From contig JACRDQ010000043.1 in the NCBI GenBank assembly GCA_016218545.1, forward strand, positions 1-64,000: a stretch of DNA of 64,000 nt. The letters are read 5' to 3'. This DNA is from Elusimicrobiota bacterium (GTDB lineage: Bacteria > Elusimicrobiota > Elusimicrobia > UBA1565 > UBA9628). The notes beneath the pieces are model-generated. The model worked only from the letters and a program-made list of their open reading frames with translations, had not been told where the DNA came from and did no database searches. The position numbers were made by a program, and so were the translations under genes. This document shows, piece by piece, positions 35,622-42,412 of the stretch (position 1 is its first letter; every line of letters begins with the position of its first letter).

Positions 35622-36481
35622 AGGCCCAGGACTTCGTGCTCGAGGTCGGCGTCGAGCCCCTGCCCGCGGATTGCGTCCGTCCTGCCCTGGACGGTCTCGC
35701 CGAAGCTCTCGGGGCCATGCTCTCCCGCACGAGACTCCGGTGCTCGTCGGTCCGGGTCTTCGGGACCATGCGGCGACTGGTCGCCGTGCTCGATGAGACC
35801 GCGGCCCGCTCCGACCCCGCCTCCGAGGCCGAGAAGGGCGAGCCGGCCCTGGCGCTCCTGGGCAGGGAGCTCCCCTCCGTCATCGTCGGGCTGCCCTTCG
35901 CCAAGACCATGAGGTGGGAGGAGAGCGGCTGCGCCTTCGGCCGTCCCATCCGCAGCCTGCTTGCGCTCCACGGTCCCCGGGTCGTGCCCTTCTCCCTGGC
36001 CGGGGTCTCCTCCGGACGCGTCCTCTATCTGCCTCCGGGCTCCGGCCGCAAACCCGTGCGCGTGGCCGACGCGGGCCGGTACCTCTCGGCCGTGCGGAAC
36101 CTGGCCGTGCTCGTGGACCCTGAGGAGCGGCGGACCCTGCTCCTCAAGCGTATGACCGCCTGCGCCAAGAGCGGAGGCGGAGCCCTCGAGGCCGACGAGG
36201 CGTTGGTGGAGCGGACCGTGTTCATGACCGAGCATCCGGTCCCGGTGGTCGGTTCCTTCCGCAAGGAGTTCCTGGAGCTCCCTCCTGAGCTCGTCAAGGA
36301 CGTGCTCAAGCGCCAGCTCTGTTGTTTCCCGATCGCGGCTGAGGGAGGCTTGGCCCCCGCGTTCGTGGCGGTGCGCGACGGGGTCTCCGAAGGGCAGAGG
36401 GAGGTGCGCGAGGGCTTCGAGGCCGCGCTCGAGGCACGGCTCTCGGACGCCGCCTTCGCCCTCTCCCGCGGCAAGACCTAG
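35618..36481 (+). CDS. glyS: Glycine--tRNA ligase beta subunit, truncated to the N-terminal part
   Basis: The 287 residues match the start of GlyS: FVLEVGVEPLPADCV, PFAKTMRWEESGCAFGRPIR, FMTEHPVPVVGSFRKEFLELP and VREGFEAALEARLSDAAF. A normal GlyS is about 690 residues, so the HD-like, tRNA-binding and anticodon-binding parts are missing. The TAG stop is the CTAG that borders the 374-bp palindromic element. The missing part is not found downstream; the next gene is unrelated and on the other strand. Either the enzyme works in a reduced form, another glycyl-tRNA synthetase exists elsewhere, or the gene is dying. Confidence 0.85.
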   Translation: MKAQDFVLEVGVEPLPADCVRPALDGLAEALGAMLSRTRLRCSSVRVFGTMRRLVAVLDETAARSDPASEAEKGEPALALLGRELPSVIVGLPFAKTMRWEESGCAFGRPIRSLLALHGPRVVPFSLAGVSSGRVLYLPPGSGRKPVRVADAGRYLSAVRNLAVLVDPEERRTLLLKRMTACAKSGGGALEADEALVERTVFMTEHPVPVVGSFRKEFLELPPELVKDVLKRQLCCFPIAAEGGLAPAFVAVRDGVSEGQREVREGFEAALEARLSDAAFALSRGKT

Positions 36482-36851
36482 GAGCCTGAGCAATTAGTGG
36501 CATGCCCCTGCGCCGCTCGCCGCCGGAGCGAGCCGAGGCGCGAGAAGCGAGGATAGCCGTAGCTATCTGAGCGCCGAGCAACGAAGGCGCAGCCCCTGCG
36601 GCGATATCGCCGCAGGGACCTGCGGAAGGGAGTAACTCCTTTCCGCAGGCCCGACGGCGAGCGGCCCCTTTCCAAGAGGGATTGCGCAGGCAAGGCCCGC
36701 GCAATCCCTAATAGGGGAGGGGAAACCCTCCCCTGGCCGGCTGCTGCGTTGCTCCTCCCTCACATGCCTCGGCATGCTCGATCGTCGCGCCTTGCAGCCG
36801 GCGCAGGTTCGGGTTTCGCAGGGGCATGCCACTAATTGCTCAGGCTCCTAG
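36478..36851. mobile_element. Large palindromic structured element, copy 1
   Basis: A 374-bp element bounded by CTAG. Its 32-bp ends (36482-36513 and 36816-36847) are perfect inverted repeats. Inside are nested hairpins: CCCTGCGGCGAT with its complement, CCTGCGGAA...TTCCGCAGG, GGGATTGCGC with GCGCAATCCC, AGGGGAGGG with CCCTCCCCT around GAAA, and GCCGGCTGC with GCAGCCGGC. GCCGCTCGCCG also pairs with CGGCGAGCGGC 140 bases later. A second copy at 40215-40586 is about 90% alike inside. The outer arm differs at 8 of 16 positions between copies, each difference matched on the opposite arm. The flanking genes both end in TAG at the bordering CTAG. No transposase is encoded; a MITE-like or RNA-based element are the options. 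Confidence 0.85.
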
Positions 36852-37306
36852 ACGCGCGCCCGGTGCTTGCGGCAGAGCTCCGCGAAGACGTCCCCTGCCC
36901 CGAAGAAGCGCTTCTCGATGGCCAAATGGACGAGGTCCTCGGTGTGCTGGTCCTGCAGGGACAGGACCGAGGCCATGCCCTCCATGGCCCAGGTCATGAG
37001 GTCCGCGGGCTCCAGCCCCCCCTCCTCCGCGATCCCCGCCGTCACCTCCAGGACGGCCAGGCAGGTCTCCCGCGCCGGCTTGTCCAGGGCGAGGACGGCC
37101 GCGAGGATCCCCCGGCAGACCTGGAATGCCGTGATGCGGGGTTCCTGGCTGGGCAGGGAGGCTTTGAGCGCGGGAAGGATGATGTCGCGGGCCGTCTTGG
37201 CCGCGGAGCCCGCGAAGTCGGGGTCGTCCGCCAGCCGGTTGAAGACGATCTCTCGGGCCAGGGGCTCGAAGTCGAACTGGGCCTCGGGCAGCGTGTCTTC
37301 GCTCAC
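36848..37306 (-). CDS. Helical protein of unknown function
   Basis: A 152-residue protein starting at GTG 37306 (VSEDTLPEAQFDFEPL). It is rich in Ala and Leu and predicted all-helical, with no signal peptide or membrane segment and no family I recognise. A TATAAT at 37318-37313 ends 6 bases before the GTG, so the mRNA is probably leaderless. Its TAG stop is the CTAG at the edge of the palindromic element, shared in the ancestral arrangement with the convergent glyS. Confidence 0.65.
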   Translation of the reverse strand: MSEDTLPEAQFDFEPLAREIVFNRLADDPDFAGSAAKTARDIILPALKASLPSQEPRITAFQVCRGILAAVLALDKPARETCLAVLEVTAGIAEEGGLEPADLMTWAMEGMASVLSLQDQHTEDLVHLAIEKRFFGAGDVFAELCRKHRARV

Positions 37307-37312
37307 CTCATG

Positions 37313-37318
37313 ATTATA
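37313..37318 (-). promoter_or_regulatory. -10 box for a leaderless GTG-start gene
   Basis: TATAAT on the minus strand, preceded by TTG (TTGTATAAT, extended -10 like), 6 bases before the GTG at 37306. No good -35 box is seen at 16-18 bases. Confidence 0.6.
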
Positions 37319-37358
37319 CAAGTTGGGTCCAGGCCGTCCACGCTGCCCGGCCTGCCGC

Positions 37359-37387
37359 TTGACAGGGGGCCGGTGCACGGCTAACAT
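37359..37387 (+). promoter_or_regulatory. Promoter of the lipoprotein gene, leaderless type
   Basis: TTGACA (37359-37364), 17-base spacer, TAACAT (37382-37387), then only 6 bases to the GTG at 37394. Transcription should begin at or beside the start codon. Confidence 0.75.
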
Positions 37388-37393
37388 CTTGCT

Positions 37394-38458
37394 GTGAGGC
37401 GCTCCCTGTCGTTGTCTGCCTCGGCCGCCGTGCTCCTGGGGTGTTCCACCCTCACGGACCGCGCCAGGCCTCCGGAACCCACCTCCCCGACCAACGGGGC
37501 CGTCATCGCCCGGGTCGTCATCAGGAGCGGCTGGTTCTCCTCGGTGAACCCGTATTCCCTGAGCTTCGCCAGGCTCAAGCACGACGGCTTCCCCGAGGAG
37601 GAGCTCTTCGTCACCAACTTCAGGTCCGGGGGAGGCGTCTACCTCCTCGACGCGGTTCCCGGACGCTACTCCCCCGTTTCGGTGCGCTACATGCGGCAGA
37701 ACGTCTCGCACGACATCGAGATCGGCAAGACGGCCAAGGACCTGGCCGTGGAGGTCAAGCCGGGGCAGGTCGTGTTCGCCGGGCGGCTCTCCTTCGCGAT
37801 CCGCGGCCGCTCGGGGAAGAAGTCCGCGTTCGTCGAGCTGGACCCGGGCAAGGAGGCCGAGATCGCGGCCATGGACGAGGCCCTCGCGGACCTCGACGGG
37901 ACCCTGTGGCGCGAGATGATCAGCCGGCGAAGGGAGGCCTTGGGGCCCTCCGAGACCCCGGTGATGGAGAAGGGCAAGCCCGTCCCGCGGCAGGTCAAGG
38001 GCAAGTACACGTACGTGGACATGCTCGGGTGGGGCTCGCCGAGGCGGGTCCGGGGCGGCCTGGAGTGGCGGCAGCCCCAGGGGCAGGCGGCCATCGGCCT
38101 GGTCTGGTACACCCAGGACATGAAGGAATACAAGTCCCCGGAGGAGCACCTCAGGGTGCTGCGCTCGGCGGGCAGTCCCGAGGACGACCACAAGGTCGAA
38201 GAGGTCGTCTTCTGCTCTCGGCCCGCGTACGAGGCCCGCTACACCACCTATTATTACCCGGAGGGGACCCTGGTGGGGAGCATCTCCAAGGTCTATGTCA
38301 CCGAGACGCTCCTGGTCCCTGAGCCGGAGGGCGTCTTCCTCCTGCACTTCCGGGCGGAGAAGAAGCATTTCGCGAAGCTCCATCCGCTCTTCCGCACCTT
38401 CCGCGACAGGATCGTGCTCAAGCCCAATCCTCCGACCGGCGCGCCGGCCAAGCCCTGA
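37394..38458 (+). CDS. Predicted lipoprotein of unknown function
   Basis: A 354-residue protein whose N-terminus SLSASAAVLLGCST has a lipobox-like LLGC, so it should be lipid-anchored after cleavage near residue 17. A beta-rich segment (about 35-140, with ARVVIRSGWFSSVNPYSLSF and VYLLDAVPGRYSPVSVRY) may be a carboxypeptidase-regulatory or transthyretin-like fold. The rest is not recognised. It starts with GTG and has no ribosome-binding site; a strong promoter ends 6 bases before it. The following gene encodes an outer-membrane barrel, so both probably act in the envelope. Confidence 0.7.
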   Translation: MRRSLSLSASAAVLLGCSTLTDRARPPEPTSPTNGAVIARVVIRSGWFSSVNPYSLSFARLKHDGFPEEELFVTNFRSGGGVYLLDAVPGRYSPVSVRYMRQNVSHDIEIGKTAKDLAVEVKPGQVVFAGRLSFAIRGRSGKKSAFVELDPGKEAEIAAMDEALADLDGTLWREMISRRREALGPSETPVMEKGKPVPRQVKGKYTYVDMLGWGSPRRVRGGLEWRQPQGQAAIGLVWYTQDMKEYKSPEEHLRVLRSAGSPEDDHKVEEVVFCSRPAYEARYTTYYYPEGTLVGSISKVYVTETLLVPEPEGVFLLHFRAEKKHFAKLHPLFRTFRDRIVLKPNPPTGAPAKP

Positions 38459-38489
38459 CCTCTGTTATATTTATATAACAACCCCCGGC

Positions 38490-38495
38490 TATACT
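38490..38495 (+). promoter_or_regulatory. -10 box before the outer-membrane barrel gene
   Basis: TATACT lies 7 bases before the GTG at 38503. The upstream stretch (38464-38480) is AT-rich, but no TTGACA-like box is in place. This fits a leaderless transcript. Confidence 0.5.
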
Positions 38496-38502
38496 TTGGC
38501 CG

Positions 38503-39534
38503 GTGAGAGCAAACCTCGGCGTCACTGCGTTCCTCGCGGCTCTCTTGCTGCCCGCTCAGGCCCTGGCCGGAGGGCTCTCCCTGGGCATCGAGGCCAACAC
38601 GGTCTTCAACCAGGACATGAAGCTCAACGCTTCCCCGGTCCTCACCCGCATCGAGACCGACAACGTCACCCGGGTCACGACCTTCCGCAGCATGGACTAT
38701 TTCAGCATGACGGAGTACTTCCCCTCCACTACGACCGTCACCTACGATTACCGCAACCGCAACATCTTCGACACCTTCCCCTCCGGGACCACGGTGACCT
38801 ACAACCGCGGCTGGGACAACATCGACGTGACCGGCAACTACATCTTCCTCAAGCTGGGCTACGCGACCGAGTACTTCGAGGGCTCGGCCAAGATCGGCGC
38901 GGCCAGCAAGGTCATCAATTGGAAGGAGGCCGAGGCCTTCACCTCGACCAATACCTACAATCCCACCTACCCCGGCCGGACCTCGAGCGCCATCTTCGAC
39001 GGCATCCAGGTGACCTTCGACAAGGGCTTCGCCTACGGCTTCGAGCTCAAGGGACAGCCCTATGAGAACGAGAATTTCGGGGTGGTGGCGACCCTGCGCT
39101 TCGACCATTCCTTCAATACGGTGGACACCTTCAAGGCCGTGGGCATCCAGTATTCGACCGCCCCGACCGGGGAGATCCTCGGCCAGTACACCGGCGAGGG
39201 GACCGTGGACATCAGCCACCTGCGTTACGGGCTCGCCTTGACCGCCACGCTCAAGCTCGAGTATTTCGTCCCTTACCTGGGGTTCGAGTACATGGACAGC
39301 CGCCTGCGCGTGACGCACCGCAAGGTCTTCACGAGCACCCAGTACGCCTTCCCCTCGGGGGCGGTGACGAGCGCCACCAGCACCATCGACGAGTTGACCT
39401 ACACCCTCAAGCCCAAGGTGCCCATCGGCGCGGTACTGGGCATCACCTTCCCCTTCGAGCGCGGCGGCATCACCCTCGAGGGCACGATGCGTTCCTCCAA
39501 TTCCCTGCGAGTCTTCGGCTACATCGGCTTCTAA
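38503..39534 (+). CDS. Predicted outer-membrane beta-barrel protein
   Basis: A 343-residue protein with a signal peptide (MRANLGVTAFLAALLLPAQA-LAGG) and a long series of amphipathic strands rich in Tyr, Thr and Phe (GNYIFLKLGYATEYFEGSAK, VPYLGFEYMDSRLRVTHRK). It ends in FGYIGF; a C-terminal Phe is the usual outer-membrane barrel insertion signal. Function is unknown. The start is GTG without a ribosome-binding site. It is followed directly by a 98-bp palindrome. Confidence 0.75.
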   Translation: MRANLGVTAFLAALLLPAQALAGGLSLGIEANTVFNQDMKLNASPVLTRIETDNVTRVTTFRSMDYFSMTEYFPSTTTVTYDYRNRNIFDTFPSGTTVTYNRGWDNIDVTGNYIFLKLGYATEYFEGSAKIGAASKVINWKEAEAFTSTNTYNPTYPGRTSSAIFDGIQVTFDKGFAYGFELKGQPYENENFGVVATLRFDHSFNTVDTFKAVGIQYSTAPTGEILGQYTGEGTVDISHLRYGLALTATLKLEYFVPYLGFEYMDSRLRVTHRKVFTSTQYAFPSGAVTSATSTIDELTYTLKPKVPIGAVLGITFPFERGGITLEGTMRSSNSLRVFGYIGF

Positions 39535-39535
39535 G

Positions 39536-39633
39536 TGGGGTCAGACCCTGACATTGGACGGACCTGACATTGGTACGAATAGGAGAACCATATTCCCAAT
39601 GTCAGGTCCGTCCAATGTCAGGGTCTGACCCCA
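39536..39633. repeat. Perfect 38-bp inverted repeat with 22-base loop
   Basis: Left arm 39536-39573, right arm 39596-39633, fully complementary over 38 bases. Each arm holds two copies of CCTGACATTGG, the first within CAGACCCTGACATTGGACGG. It lies between two convergent genes and could act as a bidirectional terminator or be a REP-like or transposon-derived palindrome. The sequence is unrelated to the 373-bp elements. Confidence 0.9.
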
Positions 39634-39645
39634 AGAATCCAAGAA

Positions 39646-39804
39646 TCAGAAGAGGGTGTAGACGAAAGGGGCCGCAGGGGTCCCGGCCAGGAAGACCAGG
39701 CCTGCCAGGGCCAGCATGGCCAAGACCAGGGGCAGGAGCCACCACTTCTTGTTGGACATCAGGAAATCCCAGAACTCCAGGGGAAGCGGCCTGCGTTTTG
39801 CCAT
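39646..39804 (-). CDS. Small DUF5989-like membrane protein
   Basis: A 52-residue protein: a short polar N-terminus (MAKRRPLPLEFWDFLMSNKK), one membrane segment (about 21-42) and PAAPFVYTLF at the end. This matches the small proteins that accompany SxtJ and carbamoyltransferases in many genomes. The ATG overlaps the SxtJ stop by one base (TGATG). Confidence 0.75.
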   Translation of the reverse strand: MAKRRPLPLEFWDFLMSNKKWWLLPLVLAMLALAGLVFLAGTPAAPFVYTLF

Positions 39805-40211
39805 CAGAATAGCCTCTCGTATCGATCGTTGGTGGACGGCATGGCCGCTGGGATCCAGTAGGAGCCGCGGCCGCGCTTGAGGCGCAGGCTGTCGCGGCCG
39901 AGGGCTCTGAGGACCAGACCCAGCGGAGTGATGAGCCCGAAGAAGATCAGGGCGATGACCACGTTGGAGACGACCGTGGACACGACGAAGGAAACCCCCA
40001 TCCAGGCCTTGTACACGGGCTTGCCGGCGGCATCCGGGAAGGCCAGGGAGACGAGGCCCAAGCCTGCGAGGACCCCGGCGAGGACCTTCAACGCTCCCCG
40101 GTCCTTCCATAGGGAGAACGCGGCCGCGAGGACCGCGAGGACGAGGAGTCCGGCCGCGAACCAGCGCAGCGTCCTGCGGTCAGGGTTCCAGTCGATCTTG
40201 ACGAGTCTCAT
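39804..40211 (-). CDS. SxtJ-family membrane protein
   Basis: A 135-residue protein with about three or four membrane helices. The segments KAWMGVSFVVSTVVSNVVIA and FFGLITPLGLVLRALGRDSL are typical of SxtJ, a protein of unknown function found next to carbamoyltransferases in saxitoxin and many polysaccharide clusters. Without the inserted element its ATG would lie 3 bases after the carbamoyltransferase stop. The element now separates them by 371 bases and may cut or alter co-transcription. Confidence 0.75.
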   Translation of the reverse strand: MRLVKIDWNPDRRTLRWFAAGLLVLAVLAAAFSLWKDRGALKVLAGVLAGLGLVSLAFPDAAGKPVYKAWMGVSFVVSTVVSNVVIALIFFGLITPLGLVLRALGRDSLRLKRGRGSYWIPAAMPSTNDRYERLF

Positions 40212-40214
40212 AGG

Positions 40215-40586
40215 CTAGGAGTGTGTCCGAGTAATAGCATGCCCCTGCGCCGTCCGCTGTCGGAGCGAGCCGAGGCGCGAGAAGCGAGGATAGCCGTAGC
40301 TATCTGAGCGCCGAGCAACGAAAGCGCAGCCCCTGCGGCGATATCGCCGCAGGGACCTGCGGAAGGGAGTAACTCCTTTCCGCAGGCCCGACGGCGGGCG
40401 GCCCCTTCCAAGAGGGATTGCGCAGGCCGTGCCCGCGCAATTCCTGAGAGTGAGGGGAAACCCGCCCCTGGCCTGCTGCGACGTCGCTCCTCCCTCGCAT
40501 GCCCCGGCATGCTCGGTCGTCGCTTCTTGCAGCAGGCTCAGGCTCGGGTTTCGCAGGGGCATGCTATTACTCGGACACACTCCTAG
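40215..40586. mobile_element. Large palindromic structured element, copy 2
   Basis: A 372-bp copy of the element at 36478-36851, again bordered by CTAG. Its 32-bp ends are perfect inverted repeats, with GGAG and GCATGCCCCTGCG shared with copy 1 and the part between different. It sits exactly between the stop of the carbamoyltransferase gene (TAG within the right CTAG) and the SxtJ gene. The long-range stem reads GCCGTCCGCTG with CGGCGGGCGGC: one pair is compensated relative to copy 1 and two become G-U wobbles, as expected of RNA. The terminal inner stem changes from CCGGCTGC/GCAGCCGG to CCTGCTGC/GCAGCAGG. Confidence 0.85.
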
Positions 40587-42412
40587 TCCAGGGCGAACTC
40601 CTTGAGGTAGTCGTCGCGCTTGGCCGTGACCTGCTGCTCGGTCTTGAGCGCGAGGCAGTTTCCCGCGACCAGTGCGTCCATCTCCGTGTTGATGAAGCAG
40701 CGGGCCGCGTCGGCCGGGGTGCAGACGATGGGTTCGCCCCGCACGTTGAAGCTGGTGTTGACCAGGACGCCGCAGCCGTGCCGTTCGTCGTAGGCCCGCA
40801 GGAGGCGGTGGAAGAAGGGGTTGGTCTCGCGGTGCACGGTCTGCACGCGGGCCGAGTAGTCCACGTGCGTGACCGCCGGTATCTCGGAGCGCTGCGCCTT
40901 GAGGAGCGCCATGCCTCGGAGGTCCTGCCAGCCTTCCGGGAGGGGCCGGCGCCGGCTCCCGGCCACGGGCGCGCAGAGCAGCATGTAGGGGCTGGGGACC
41001 TTCAGCTCGAAGTAGTCCGAGACGCGCTCGGCGAGCACCGCGGGCGCGAACGGCCGGAAGCCTTCCCGGAACTTGATCTTGAGGTTCATCCTGCTCTGCA
41101 TCTCGGGGAGCCGCGGGTCTCCGAGGATGGTGCGGTTGCCCAGGGCCCGGGGTCCGTACTCCATGCGGCCGCGGCACAGGCCCACGATCATGCCCTTCTC
41201 CAGGCAGGAGCAGATGGCTTCGACGAGCCCCGCCTCGTCGTACTCCTTGTAGCGGATGCCCAGGCCGTCCAAGTCCGCCTTGGCCTCGTCCTGGGAGTAT
41301 CCGGGCCCGAGGTAGGAGCCTTTCATGGCGTCGGGCCGCCGCGGGGTCCGGGCCTTGCCGAGGTAACCGTGGTAGGCGTGGAGCGCGCACCCGAGCGCGC
41401 CGCCGGCGTCTCCGGACGCGGGTTGGATCCACATGTCCTTGAAGATGCCCTCGGCCAGGATGAGGCCGTTGGCCACGCAGTTCAGGGCCACCCCGCCCGC
41501 CAGGCAGAGGTTCTCCTCCCCCGTCTGCTTGCGCACGTGCCTGGCCATGCGGAGCATGATCTCGTTGGTGACCTTCTGGATGGAGGCCGCGATATCCATC
41601 TGGCGCTGGTCCGTCGAAGATTCAGGGGATCTCGGCGGGCCGCCGAAGAGTTCGTCGAACGTCCGGCTCGTCATGGTCAGGCCCGCGCAGTAGTCGAAGT
41701 ACTTCATGTCCATGTGGAAGGAGCCGTCCTCATGGATGTCGACGAGGTTGTCCCTGATGAGGTCGTAGTAGCGGGGCGTGCCGTAGGGAGCCAGGCCCAT
41801 GACCTTGTATTCCCCGGAGTTGACCTTGAAGCCCAGGTAGTAGGTGAAGGCCGAGTAGAGCAGGCCCAGGGAGTGCGGGAAGCGGATCTCTTTGAGGAGC
41901 ATCACGTCTTTGCCGGAGCCCGTGCCGTAGGTCGTGGTGCTCCATTCCCCCACCCCGTCCACCGTGATGATCGCCGCGCGCTCGAAGGGCGAAGGATAGA
42001 AGGCCGAGGCGGCGTGGGAGAGATGGTGCAGGTCGAAGAGCAGCTTGCCCTCGTAGTTGTCGCCGAGCGCCGAGTCGATCTCTCGCGGCAGGTGCAGCTT
42101 CTCGTGGAGCCAGACCGGCAGGGCCTGCCGGAAGCTCGCCAAGCCCCGCGGGGCCATGGCGAGGTAGGTCTCCAGCAGCCGATCGAAAGTGAGCAGGGGC
42201 TTGTCGTAGTAGGCGACGAGGTCGAGGTCCGCGGCGGAGATCCCCGCCTCCTTGAGGCAGTACTCGGCGGCGTTCTTGGGGAAGTCGCGGTCGTGCTTGA
42301 TCCGCGTGAAGCGCTCTTCCTGGGCCGCGGCCACGACCTCGCCGTCGCGCACCAGGGCCGCGGCGCTGTCGTGGTAGAAGGCCGAGATCCCGAGGATGTG
42401 GACCGCAGGCAT
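40583..42412 (-). CDS. Carbamoyltransferase (NodU/CmcH/TobZ family)
   Basis: A 609-residue enzyme. The N-terminal Kae1-like domain starts HILGISAFYHDSAAALVRDG and has FDLHHLSHAASAFYPSPFE with the metal/ATP-binding histidines; the C-terminal YrdC-like domain has GRMEYGPRALGNRTILGDPR and NTSFNVRGEPIVCTPADA. It should transfer carbamoyl from carbamoyl phosphate to a hydroxyl group of a sugar or other surface metabolite. The ATG at 42412 overlaps the stop of the upstream gene (TGATG). The C-terminus (KEFALD) is complete, so the element inserted at its stop did no damage. Confidence 0.92.
   Translation of the reverse strand: MPAVHILGISAFYHDSAAALVRDGEVVAAAQEERFTRIKHDRDFPKNAAEYCLKEAGISAADLDLVAYYDKPLLTFDRLLETYLAMAPRGLASFRQALPVWLHEKLHLPREIDSALGDNYEGKLLFDLHHLSHAASAFYPSPFERAAIITVDGVGEWSTTTYGTGSGKDVMLLKEIRFPHSLGLLYSAFTYYLGFKVNSGEYKVMGLAPYGTPRYYDLIRDNLVDIHEDGSFHMDMKYFDYCAGLTMTSRTFDELFGGPPRSPESSTDQRQMDIAASIQKVTNEIMLRMARHVRKQTGEENLCLAGGVALNCVANGLILAEGIFKDMWIQPASGDAGGALGCALHAYHGYLGKARTPRRPDAMKGSYLGPGYSQDEAKADLDGLGIRYKEYDEAGLVEAICSCLEKGMIVGLCRGRMEYGPRALGNRTILGDPRLPEMQSRMNLKIKFREGFRPFAPAVLAERVSDYFELKVPSPYMLLCAPVAGSRRRPLPEGWQDLRGMALLKAQRSEIPAVTHVDYSARVQTVHRETNPFFHRLLRAYDERHGCGVLVNTSFNVRGEPIVCTPADAARCFINTEMDALVAGNCLALKTEQQVTAKRDDYLKEFALD

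Noticed and set aside
36478..36693. Short minus-strand frames inside both palindromic elements (encoding SYGYPRFSRLGSLR)
   Set aside because: The sequence is conserved because of the element's structure; the frames have no ribosome-binding sites and differ in length between copies.
36478..36851. Chimeric assembly across the repeated element
   Set aside because: A mis-join would combine a left arm of one copy with a right arm of another, but the copy-specific arm sequences pair perfectly within each copy. Read mapping is still the final test.
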